From Larix sibirica (lineage: Eukaryota > Streptophyta > Pinopsida > Pinales > Pinaceae), in contig NWUY0304776043.1 in the NCBI GenBank assembly GCA_004151065.3, positions 1 to 36,415 of the forward strand: 36,415 bases of DNA, in the 5' to 3' direction. The position numbers and the translations under genes are program-made. The notes beneath the pieces are model-generated. The model searched no databases and was not told where the DNA came from. It saw only the letters and a program-made list of their open reading frames with translations. The stretch's first letter is position 1. Each line of letters begins with the position of its first letter. Of the stretch, positions 9,236 through 17,640 are shown one piece after another.

Positions 9236-10180
9236 TGGCTCCTCATTTTGTACCTTGTTACCTACCCTACTTTTCCTCCCCCTTCGAGTGTCGAGCTTGC
9301 TTATTGGAAAAACTCTTGGTGTCCTCTGGGCACATTGGCTTCTTTTACTTGCTTTGGATTCTGGCTTAAAGGTCTAAAATCATTGGCATTGGTTTGAAAC
9401 CTTTTGTATTAACCCTCCTTATTAACTGAGGAACCTTCCTTATTCACTTTTTGTCTCCATCCCCCTTGAGGAGCTGGTTGCGAACAAACAACTCTTTGTT
9501 GCTCCCTAAAGAGCTGCTTTATTTTTCACTAACAACTCAAAATCGACCATAGGTTAACCCGGCAAATAAATGGACAATTGGCCCTTCGAGCTTGCTTTTT
9601 AGAGATAGAAATAAACCACTTTTTTACCACCATCGGTTAACTTCTTTTTTGCTATCGGGTGAAAAAACAAAAGGTTAACTTCTTCCGCAAATGAATTGAG
9701 TTAACTCTTGGCTCCTCCTCTTTATTCCTCATTGGGTTTTTGACCACCCGGGCCCGGACAGAAAGACAGCCTTTAGAGTTTATTTAAACAAACAAAATTG
9801 AACCTAAGGCAAGGCACTTGAAACTACCAACTCCAAATAACCTCAGGAACATTAGCTCATTGGCTGGGAGAACTCTTCAATATCCTCTTGGCACAGCTTT
9901 ATCATGAACAATTTTGAATCTCTTATTGGTGTCGATCCTCTCGGCACATTGGTTGGCAGACATTGGCTTTTTTACCGACCCGAGCTTACTAATTTGTTGG
10001 AACAAATAGTCCGTCCGAAAGGAAAGGCACATTGGAAGGAATTCCCTGGCCTGTTTATTAGGGATTTGAGCGAAAAAAAGAATTGGGGAGATAATTACTG
10101 GGGTTGTTCCCGAAACATTCTTGGGTTGGTTCATCGGCACACGTTTAATCCATTGGTTTCATGAATGGAGAAAAAAGGGG
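9236..10180. repeat. Low-order dispersed repeats, no gene
   Basis: Short phrases recur: CTTCGAGCTTGCTT or its variants (9290 and 9580 regions), GGTTAACTTCTT (9637 and 9673 regions), and a CCTCTGGGCACATTGGCTTC-like phrase at 9312, 9882 and 9935. The frame at 9904-10164 (86 codons) overlaps an equally long minus-strand frame and shows no recognised domain. Confidence 0.45.
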
Positions 10181-11555
10181 GAAAGAGATCAAATACAGGA
10201 CAGTAAAAACTATGGCATGGGCAGGGAGGGCGTGTTTAAAGGGCAAAAAGACGTTTGTACAAAAGCTTATACATTTGAGTTAGAGCTTGTGTTATTTATA
10301 ATACGTTATTGTTGCTTAAAAAAGGTCTAGCTTTTCAATATCCCCGCCACATTCCACCTTTTTGTTAATTGATTGGTTTCATTTCAATGGCAGGAAAAAC
10401 AAGCAAGGCGACCAATCAGACGGCATGGTGGCAGCATGGCATGCATAGGCGTAAAGTAGAATCAGATATTTATGGGCTTACAGGGCCAGGATTGCCAGAC
10501 ACGCGAATAGTCTCCAATCCATCTACAAATAATCCATTCAAAACAAGTAATCCCACTTCAATGTTTTATCCTAGTTTAACATATGATATAATTGATATAA
10601 TTGCGTCGTCCCATATAATCGTCCATGATTGATGAAAGGAACATCTATGTTAGAGCCTCAAAATAGCTGAATAGAACCCCCAAAAGGAGGGAGGAGCACA
10701 TTATCTTTTTAGCGTCAGACATGCATTTTAATAATAAAAGCCATTTGGGATGATGTCAGAGGTGCCTGGGGTCGAGTAAAGCCCAAAGAAGAATTACCCT
10801 TCCTTTACTTTCTTATAAAGGGCTCAGCCCATCAAGGATAAGAGGCTTTTTTCTCATAAGGAAGAGGCTTTTATCATACCCTTATTGTACCCTATAATTA
10901 TGTCTTACCCTAACCCAAAACCCCTCAGATCCTTACCGTACTATTATCTGAACCTTACCTGCCTAGAAAATATGAGCTAATAAAGCAATGTATTGGCAGA
11001 ATTTACCAATTGTTTCTGGTTGGGTGTGTATTGAAGAGGCCACGCCCAGGACAGACAGAAGCGGGGCATAGCCAAGGGACCCTGGGTTGGGAAAGGACAA
11101 GGCCATATCATGTACAGACAAAAGCTGCCCTTCCTCCTATTACTGAAGCCCTTCCATAATTCGCACAAGCAGCTTGTTCACCCTTAAATAGATGTATTTC
11201 TGATCTTTCCTAGAGGAGGCCAACGCTAACCTTTGAGTGAGCTGGGCGACGCGTTTTAACTCCACAAGACACTTTGCATTCAAATTTAGTATACCTCCAG
11301 TCAGCCACCTCAGCAGGCCTTACCTCTCATTCTGCTACCAGATGAAACGATCTTTACCTATCTATTCTTCGTATCATTGCTAGGACTCATTTATTCCCGG
11401 TTGGATGGCTTGTTTTCTCCTCTCATGCTCTCGTGAACTTATCCGCTATAGAGAGCCTCTAGAAAGCATCATCCGTAACTTGCATTATGATTGCTATTGT
11501 TAATTGGATTTTGTCTTGGTCTTGTTAGTTTATTCTTTTCATTTTTCTTTCTAAT
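10180..11555. other. Non-coding, nothing recognised
   Basis: Open frames of up to 87 codons (10369-10632) lack any recognised motif. The repeated AAGAGGCTTTT phrase at 10842 and 10863 is the only small-scale duplication I noticed. Confidence 0.4.
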
Positions 11556-11559
11556 TTGT

Positions 11560-11910
11560 CCGATTTGATCGGGTACACACTTTTCACTTTTGTATTACCT
11601 TTATATGCCTACTTAATTACCCTTATGTCCGACAAAAACCAACAACCGGGACTGTTTACCCACCTTGGTATACCGACTCACTTACATTAACTTTGAGTGA
11701 GCATTGATTGCACCAGCGTTCGATAACTAACACTCGCTTTTATTTCATTTTACTTTGTAGGCACTTTTACCCTTTCTATTTACTTTTTGAAGCCTACTTT
11801 CTCGATGTTTGTACGACCTACCAACAATCTTAATTGGATCTGCCCTTTATATTACTAGCTCACAGACTTTAACTTAGAGCATTGCACGAGTTTGGAAATA
11901 ACACACTTCC
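11560..11910 (+). repeat. Dispersed repeat family D, tandem partial copies
   Basis: The fullest unit is 11655-11805: ATACCGACTCAC, a TTAACTTTGAG, GCGTTCGATAAC, GGCACTTTTACC and GCCTAC. A left partial unit (CACTTTTCAC to ATGCCTAC, 11572-11610) and a right partial unit (CTCACAGACTTTAACTTAGA to ATAACACAC, 11860-11903) flank it. The inverted relative is at 6901-7050. Confidence 0.7.
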
Positions 11911-12795
11911 TGGATTCAGACTTATTGGTCCTATATATGGGTGCCAGTATTTTCATCCTCTTGAGACACTCCCCAACTTACGTACTTTATTCATTCAGTA
12001 TAAATGGAGGGGGTAGCCTCATCCAGAGCAACCTCGAATATCAGGCTTAATAGGTGCACCCAGCCTAGCATAGTTAGTTGATCCAGCTCTCCCTATTATT
12101 GGCACTTTCCGGATGAAAGTAACTATTCATTCCACTCGCAGGTATTTTTACCCGCACTTAGTCCCTAATCTTCGCAGGCATTCAATCTCTAGTATCTGTC
12201 AACTAGCCACGGGTGGGTCTGGGTCAATAGTGAATTGATGAGCTAAAGAAGCGGGTGCTCTCCCCCTTCCCGATATGGCAACGAATTTGAACCAAGCGAA
12301 GCTTCATCGCCAACCAGATTGTTTCCCTGGACTGGGTCAACCAAGCGGTTCGATGCTCTACCCATACCTATAAGGATAGTTTGAAATAAAGAAATGGGGA
12401 AACTAGCAGGGAGATAAAGCAGTTTGATATATGCAATAGCATTAGACTAGAATTTTCCGGGGGAACCCGACCACTTGACTCAGTAAAAACCCCCTTTTAG
12501 AAGCTTCTTGGAATCAACTGGAACCACCCGACCTGGGTACTCGCCTACAACACCTGGTGCCTCTTTCTGATTGGGATCTTCTCGCAAAGCTGGATCTCTC
12601 GGATCGGAACTGCCTTTAAGCTGCTGTACTTCAACCAGAGCTAGTGAACTGAGAAGAAGTTCTTATCACGTCCTGATATAGTGTTTAGATGGGTCCCAGG
12701 GCATGATATTTCTGCCTCCTATAATGCTAGCGTACGTGTACTTTAGCTACTTTATTTTCTACGCTATGATGTATAAGCTTTCGGTTGTATGATCT
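11910..12795. other. Non-coding with one unexplained minus-strand frame
   Basis: Nothing is recognised except a minus-strand frame at 12480-12662 that is open for 60 codons between TGA TAA and TGA. It has no ATG and reads EVQQLKGSSDP, DPNQKEAPGVVGEYPG and VVPVDSKKLLKGG. It looks more protein-like than its surroundings, but I cannot name it. Confidence 0.35.
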
Positions 12796-12931
12796 AAGCT
12801 ATGTCTGTCTTGTATGGAGGATATGTCTTCCTTGTATGTGGGGCTATGTCTAGCTGCTATGTCAGGTTGCTGTGTTGGCTATGTGATGCTTATGTCAACT
12901 ATGTGGGGCTATGTCTGAATGGCGTATGATC
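12796..12931 (+). repeat. Degenerate tandem repeat around GCTATGTC
   Basis: GCTATGTC, or CTATGTG, recurs about eight times at irregular spacing. Two longer units, TGTATGTGGGGCTATGTCT (12834 region) and CTATGTGGGGCTATGTCT (12899 region), are about 65 bases apart. Confidence 0.7.
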
Positions 12932-12999
12932 CTCAAATTATGAATTAACGTATGTAAAAAGCTGTTGTAAATCGCTCTTGGTGTTCTAACATAGCCCTG

Positions 13000-13193
13000 C
13001 CCCATGCATGACAACCAATAGGGGCAATGACTACCACATGCTAATAATGGATCACTTAAACAAAATGGTCGTCATGGTAACTCGCAAGAAGATTGTTCCA
13101 AAGCAGCAGGAAACACAATTCGACATATTTTGGGTGCACCTTGTTGTACCATCATCAACCATCTACAACCGAGATCATAGATTTAGAAACTAT
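13000..13193 (+). pseudogene. Ty3/gypsy integrase core fragment
   Basis: An intact integrase inserts the element's cDNA into the host genome and uses a D,D,E catalytic triad. The frame from 13008 shows NRGNDYHMLIMDHLNKMVVM, then a HLVVPSSTI and NRDHRFRN. This matches the familiar gypsy layout GNDYL-VVVDR-SKM, H-G-PSTI-SDRD-RF. The first catalytic Asp is residue 15. The second is replaced: Asn54 stands where the first D of the SDRD motif is expected. The segment between them is short for the family, so an internal deletion is likely. Similarity ends near 13190 at the family A array; the third catalytic Glu is missing. No start codon is implied by the ATG at 13008. Confidence 0.7.
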
Positions 13194-13194
13194 C

Positions 13195-13385
13195 GAGGTG
13201 GTAAATTTCAGAGTGAAAAGGTGGCCTATCCAGATCATAGAGAGTGCCAAGCCTATCTAGGTGGGTAAATTAACGAGTGGAAAGATGGCGTTGCCCATCC
13301 AGAGTCATACTAGTCATACCACGCCCGTCAATTGTGGGGAAATTCACGAGCGAAAAGGTGGCCTGTTAAAGTGGTAAAAATGAAG
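13195..13385 (+). repeat. Family A module 1, three tandem units
   Basis: The units begin near 13198 (GTGGTAAATTTCAGAGTG, AAAAGGTGGCCTATCC), 13261 (GTGGGTAAATTAACGAGTGG, AAAGATGGCG) and 13334 (GTGGGGAAATTCACGAGCG, AAAAGGTGGCC), with a stub at 13371. The array sits exactly between the gypsy integrase fragment and the copia fragment. Confidence 0.75.
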
Positions 13386-13550
13386 CCCAATCATTTAACA
13401 AGATAAGTGGCATAATCACCCAACTCCACAATGAATCCTCCCTCTTGCTCCCAAAACCTACTGAAACTTTCCTGCCATAAGTCATATGTCTAGATACCCC
13501 ACTGTCCACATAAACCCAACATATGAAATAGTGGTGGTACATAAAAAAGA
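13386..13550 (-). pseudogene. Ty1/copia protease fragment
   Basis: In copia elements the protease lies between the Gag zinc knuckle and the integrase and processes the polyprotein. On the minus strand I read YVDSGVSRHMTYGRK (catalytic DSG, Asp near 13504) and, after a one-base shift, FWEQEGGFIVELGDYATYLV and a stop. The layout DSG-SRHMT, then ELGD-ATY-V, is characteristic of plant copia elements. The fragment stops near 13390, where family A repeats begin, so integrase and reverse transcriptase are absent. A stretch of about 100 bases (13550-13650) separates it from the zinc knuckle and carries no clear frame. Confidence 0.75.
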
Positions 13551-13635
13551 GACAGTTAAGGTCATCTCAAGCTTAGATGTTAACTCGTCCACTTCAACGT
13601 AAATGCCCGCACTCCCTGCAACATGCCTCTCACTG

Positions 13636-13715
13636 CTTAGACTTCCAGTTATTCTTCTTTGGACATTGGCAAGTATAATGTCCCTTCTGGTGATATCTAA
13701 ACCACTTCACATGAC
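13636..13715 (-). pseudogene. Ty1/copia Gag zinc knuckle, two cysteines lost
   Basis: The minus-strand frame reads VKWFRYHQKGHYTCQCPKKN. A retroviral CCHC knuckle (C-x2-C-x4-H-x4-C) binds element RNA during packaging. Here the His and the last Cys are kept, but the first and second Cys positions hold Trp and Tyr, so the finger cannot fold round zinc. It follows the Gag domain almost directly, while intact copia Gags have roughly a hundred residues between the two. An internal deletion is therefore likely. Confidence 0.75.
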
Positions 13716-14133
13716 TAAAATAATTATTACCTTGGCTTATCTCTCAACTCTATGATCCTCCCAAAGTAGCTAGCCACCGAATCTGTGTCCCTCATGCGGA
13801 TGGCCAAGACCTTTTTTCTCAAGAGCATTTTTTTATAGATGTTAACACTCTAATACAATGCAATCAAAACATCACACATCTCCTTGTAAATCTTATTCTT
13901 TGTAATGTGAGTGATCAAATGATCCTTCCTCGAATCAAGAATTATTCTCTTTGCCTTGGCCTCCTTTTTGTAAGACTCAACCAATTTTTTCAGATTGGTA
14001 GGTGCAGGGATCTCTTTCTCAACATGCTCTCAAAGCTCAACCTCTTCAAATAGCATTTGCAACCTGTACTTCCAACGTGAAAACTGGAAGCACCTTGAAA
14101 CCTGTAACACTCTCTAAGATCGATAGAAGCCAT
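13716..14133 (-). pseudogene. Ty1/copia Gag (UBN2-type) fragment
   Basis: This is the nucleocapsid-type domain of a plant copia element, which would form virus-like particles in an active copy. The minus-strand start at 14133 gives MASIDLRECYRFQG. A frameshift near 14085 then leads to FSRWKYRLQMLFEEVEL, a stop, EHVEKEIPAPTNLKKLVESY, KKEAKAKRIILDS, KDHLITHI, KEMCDVLIALY, a stop, SVNIYKKMLLRKKVLAIRM and DSVASYFGRIIELRDK. The W-K-L pattern, KEAKAKRIILDS and LY-SVNI are hallmark positions of the UBN2 Gag family. It lies about 200 bases downstream of the primer-binding site, as expected for a gag start. At least two in-frame stops and one frameshift make it dead. Confidence 0.85.
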
Positions 14134-14333
14134 CCCTGCAAATCTGAAACACACTTAAAAGCAAAATAAACAACAAATCGAGTAGATCACCCTTCAAAGG
14201 TTCAAGCACTCCTCCCAAGCACACAAGGGTTTCACACCCAACAACCTATCATAGGTCAAGCACCTCTCCCAGGCATGGAACAAAAAAAAAGACTAAACTC
14301 CTCTTCACCAAGAAAGCAATCTCAATGAAATAA

Positions 14334-14345
14334 GCTCTAATACCA
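14334..14345 (-). other. Copia primer-binding site
   Basis: On the minus strand the sequence is TGGTATTAGAGC, one change from TGGTATCAGAGC, which pairs with the 3' end of initiator methionine tRNA and primes minus-strand DNA synthesis in plant copia elements. It directly follows the LTR end at 14346, with no spacer. Confidence 0.75.
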
Positions 14346-15134
14346 TGTGAAAATTTCTAGAATCTGCACCGAAAATATGTATTTGAAGGAGATAATATTC
14401 ACAGCCCTTAGGACACAATCTCCTTCATAAACCACATCCGAAAATTACTTTTATGATAACAGGTTTATTTCAGCAGTAAATCTTATTTATAGTTTCTTCT
14501 TCGCATGCTAAATCACATAAGATATCAACCAAGCTGTCCCAATAAATCAGTGTAAAGAAACAATAAAGAAGCCACTTATAAACAATGAGAACACAAGTCT
14601 GATTTCCAGATCTGTTACATACAAATTTGGACAGCTATGGTGCACTTCATATTACAACATCAATGAAGATACAATACAATACCTCAACTCATTCCAAGTT
14701 GATACAACATGTCCTTTCAGCTCTTCCAAGCAAGAACACTCCATTTTCTCCCAAACCTTAGCCAAGGCATTTACCATCAACAGCAAATACTAACTAGCAA
14801 TACCACGGCCTAGCAAGGCATCTCCCCAAGCTCTCCTAGCCACACAAAAAGTGCCACAACAAGCTAGTATCACTCCAAGAAGTCCGCCTTGGATCTCCCA
14901 CTTGAACCACACAAGTCTTCAAGGAAATTCAAAAGCTTGTATAACACAAGCTCCACTAGCATCAAGAGCTCCAAGTCTTCTCTCGGGTTTTCTCTAACAC
15001 AAAACCTAGCACAACAAGTCTTCACCTACACCTTTCAACACTTGCATCACACAAGCACAAAGACTACAAAACAAAGACATAAAGAAGATACAAACAATCC
15101 AGTGACTAAGTTGCCATAAAAAGACAATATCCTT

Positions 15135-15146
15135 CCTTTATATAAG
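15135..15146 (-). promoter_or_regulatory. TATA box of the copia LTR
   Basis: The minus strand reads CTTATATAAAGG. Transcription would begin some 25-35 bases downstream, near 15105, run through R and U5, and enter gag. It is a nuclear RNA polymerase II signal and would not act as such in a mitochondrion. Confidence 0.5.
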
Positions 15147-15732
15147 ATAGGTGAGGTAGGCTTACAATATAAAGTGGACTAAGTCCAGAATAACCCTAAT
15201 CTAAGCCACTAGAGTAGGTCCACATGAGTGCTCTACTCAAGGTGTACACAAGTCATGTGGTGGTTGAACACTACCTCCCAATTGGTGTGCACTCTAAGCT
15301 AGCTAAGTCTCCACATTCAAGTACTCCTCATCACAAGGTTGCGTGATCTCCAAGCAAGGCTCCAAGCTCAAGCACTCCTCCTCCAATTTTGTGTACTGAG
15401 TCCATGACAACTTCCAACTGGTGCACCCTCCAAGTAAGACTCCCTCAAGCCCAAGTGCTCAACCTCCTAGAGCGTGCCACATGGTCCTAATGCTCTTAGG
15501 GCCAAGCACCCTTCTAGTGCCTACCACTCCTCCATAAGATAGCTCCACATCCTATGCCAAGGCCCCATCCTCCTCAACATGCATGCAATGTAGAAGATGT
15601 CATTGCCACCTAAGATAACTATCTCCACAAGAAGTGCATCTCCCTAGCACTGATCCCAAGGTAAGCATACACTCACTAAGCTCTCCAAACGTAATTAAAC
15701 AAAAACAAATTAAGAGACAACAAGAGGCTGGG

Positions 15733-15785
15733 GTTTTACCATGCACCCCACTAAACGTTAAGTGTACCCCTAGCATGGTGTAAAC
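15733..15785. repeat. Imperfect inverted repeat near the LTR's distal end
   Basis: GTTTTACCATGC (15733-15744) and GCATGGTGTAAAC (15773-15785) are near-complementary and enclose a GC-richer core with AACGTT. It could be a U3 hairpin or the terminal sequence of another small insertion. Confidence 0.55.
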
Positions 15786-15952
15786 ACTTCCAAAGCAACC
15801 CAAAAACTAGCACTCCCTCTTCGCGAGGAAAGTGCTTCTACCAACACCAAGCTTCTACTTGGAATCTAAAAAAACCTACATTTTGCAAATCTAAATCTGT
15901 TGTTGTCTCGAAATCAATTACTATATCCCCCAAAAAGTACCAAAGCCACCTT

Positions 15953-16485
15953 TATGTCGCACTGCTCATAACCCATATGCGAGGGCCACTCATCCCTATA
16001 ATTGTGGATGATTTGGCTCAATAACCTATAGCCATTTCCTCCTTAGAGGTCCTTCGGACTTGTCCTTCCCAACGAAAGGCCTTACTATCAGCTTTGAGTG
16101 CTGTCAACCCTTCGGATACTAGGTCGATCATATTCAACTTATATAAGGCAGAGCTGCGCCTTCCCCCATCTGTTGCATTTCAGATTCCAGTAACCATTAA
16201 TAACCTCATAGTTCACCAGTGTATCATCGATGAAGATGCCTCCATATGCGTCATGCCCATGAATGTATGGAAGAAGTTAGGATCCCCCAAGCTAGTGCCA
16301 TCAACAATAACCCTTCGTGCTTATGATGATGGTCGTCCTTCACACACACAACCCGAAGGACTTGAAAAAAATGTTCCCATCAAATTGGCTGGTAAATCTG
16401 TTTTGATTGCTGTCGAAGTTGTAGATGCTCCCTTAGACTACAACATTATTCCTGGCCGAAGTTTTATGTATGCCATGAAGGTGAA
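15953..16485 (+). pseudogene. Ty3/gypsy aspartic protease fragment, copy 2
   Basis: This carries the same polyprotein region as the minus-strand copy at 5406-6150. Reading plus: RTAHNPYARATHPYN, a frameshift, VDDLAQ, a stop, PIAISSLEVLRTCPSQ, NPSDTRSIIFNLYKAELRL, VAFQIPVTINNLIVHQ, the active-site-like DEDAS (Asp near 16229), WKKLGSP, LRAYDDG, VPIKLAGKS, VEVVDAPLDYNIIPGRSFMY and AMKV. From residue 16094 on it is open for 154 codons, the longest frame in the window. Similarity to copy 1 ends near 16485; the following residues to 16558 are unrelated read-through. The usual DTG or DSG is DED, so it would be inactive. The two copies differ at many residues, so they do not look like a recent duplication. 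Confidence 0.85.
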
Positions 16486-16559
16486 TGCCTCACCCGTTAT
16501 GCTAGAAACCAAGAGCTGGTCGAATACGAAGAATGGGCCAAGTGAAAAGATAAGATAAG

Positions 16560-16785
16560 AGAACGTTTGGCTGACTATATTCGCTTGAAACCCCGGGAAT
16601 AAGGAAGGAAGGCGGGCCGATATTAGATTGGGCGTTACCGGAAGGGAAGAAAGGAACGGGGCAGTACGTACGAAACAATGGCTACTAAAATGGATGGAAG
16701 AAGGTTGGATCCCGATTTGGAGGTGGAGCATGAGGAGTACACAGACCAGAGCTAGTATTTCGCGAGCGAAGGGCGAGAGCCTTTT
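16560..16785. other. Non-coding, purine-rich
   Basis: The tract includes AAGGAAGGAAGG and CGCGAGCGAAGGGCGAG, words common in plant mitochondrial spacers. Overlapping frames at 16438-16840 on both strands have no recognised motif. Confidence 0.4.
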
Positions 16786-17015
16786 GCCTTTCACCTTCAG
16801 CCTTTCACCAAGGGCCAGCTTTTTACCTTTATCACCTTGAGTGAGCCTTTTTGCCTTTCAACAGAATAAGCCCGGTCCAACAAGTACACCGGAAGATATC
16901 CTGTCAACTTTCACCTTCAAACTAAGTCCAACAGATGGATGCCTAACCAGGTCCAACATATGCCTTTACCCTTTTGCCAGGAGCCTTGAACCTTTAGCCC
17001 ACACCAAGAAGTCCC
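16786..17015 (-). repeat. Dispersed repeat family E, inverted block
   Basis: The plus strand repeats GCCTTTCACC, CCTTTTGCC and AAGTCCAACAGATG-like words. Read on the minus strand these are GGTGAAAGGC, GGCAAAAGG and CTGTTGGACTT, which are the words of the block at 23945-24300. Confidence 0.6.
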
Positions 17016-17425
17016 ACAGATGCCATTAGACGTCCACCAGTTGATATAAAACATGCTTTACTTACGTTGATTCAGCATTTGAGGTGAGGGAGGAGCAGAG
17101 TAGAGTTCAATCAATGTTGAGTAGCTGAGTCCAATTGATGATGGATTTTGAAGAGCTGGATGAGATGGATGAGGATTCTGCCTTAGGATTATGCCCACCA
17201 GGAGTCTTATGCCGGGAGATAAGGAAGTCAGTGCACCAATGACTTATTGATTGGATTTGATCGATGGCCAGTCTTAAGGGGCGGTCCCACAGACAGAAGA
17301 AGGGCAGGGGGCGTTTTTACCATTCCAACCAAACAAATTGGTAAGAGCTAATCCAACTAAGATCAACAAGCTAAGAGCGTCAAGGATAAGCGATGAATAA
17401 ATAAAAAAATCTATTAACAATGTAT
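17016..17425. other. Non-coding, nothing recognised
   Basis: A small purine-rich GGATGAGATGGATGAGG stretch at 17157-17173 is the only feature that I note. Confidence 0.4.
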
Positions 17426-17430
17426 ATCAA

Positions 17431-17640
17431 GGGGGTATCACTCGAGAAAAGGTTGACCAAGGATGGGCATAGTGGTGGAATAGTCCTCAGTGATCAGTGA
17501 ACTATATTTAGGAAGAACCACATGAGTGTCGAGCATAAGGTAGTTTTATTCATAGAGTGAGGATTTTGTTCACTTTTTATATAGGGGTATCACTCAAGCA
17601 AAGGAACTATCAGAATAAATGCTCAGTGGTTAAATAGTTT
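17431..17640 (+). repeat. Imperfect direct repeat, about 150 bp apart
   Basis: GGGGGTATCACTCGAGAAAAGG at its core (17431-17452) recurs as AGGGGTATCACTCAAGCAAAGG at its core (17583-17604). Each is followed after a few tens of bases by AGTGGTGGAATAGT or AGTGGTTAAATAGT. It may be a decayed tandem unit. Confidence 0.6.

Larger units (their letters stand above)
14346..15800 (-). mobile_element. 5' LTR of the Ty1/copia relic
   Basis: The LTR end is clear: the minus strand reads ...AAATTTTCACA and then the primer-binding site, so the LTR terminates in the canonical CA at 14346. A TATA box (CTTATATAAAGG, minus strand, 15135-15146) lies about 800 bases upstream of that end, which fits a U3-R-U5 layout. 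The distal limit is uncertain; I place it near 15800 because the gypsy fragment starts at about 15950. An LTR of about 1.4 kb would be long for a copia element. No second LTR is present in the window. Open frames inside it (14889-15119 and 15600-15803) are not genes. Confidence 0.65.

Noticed and set aside
14889-15119. 76-codon plus frame
   Set aside because: It lies in the copia LTR on the strand opposite to the element and is a chance frame.
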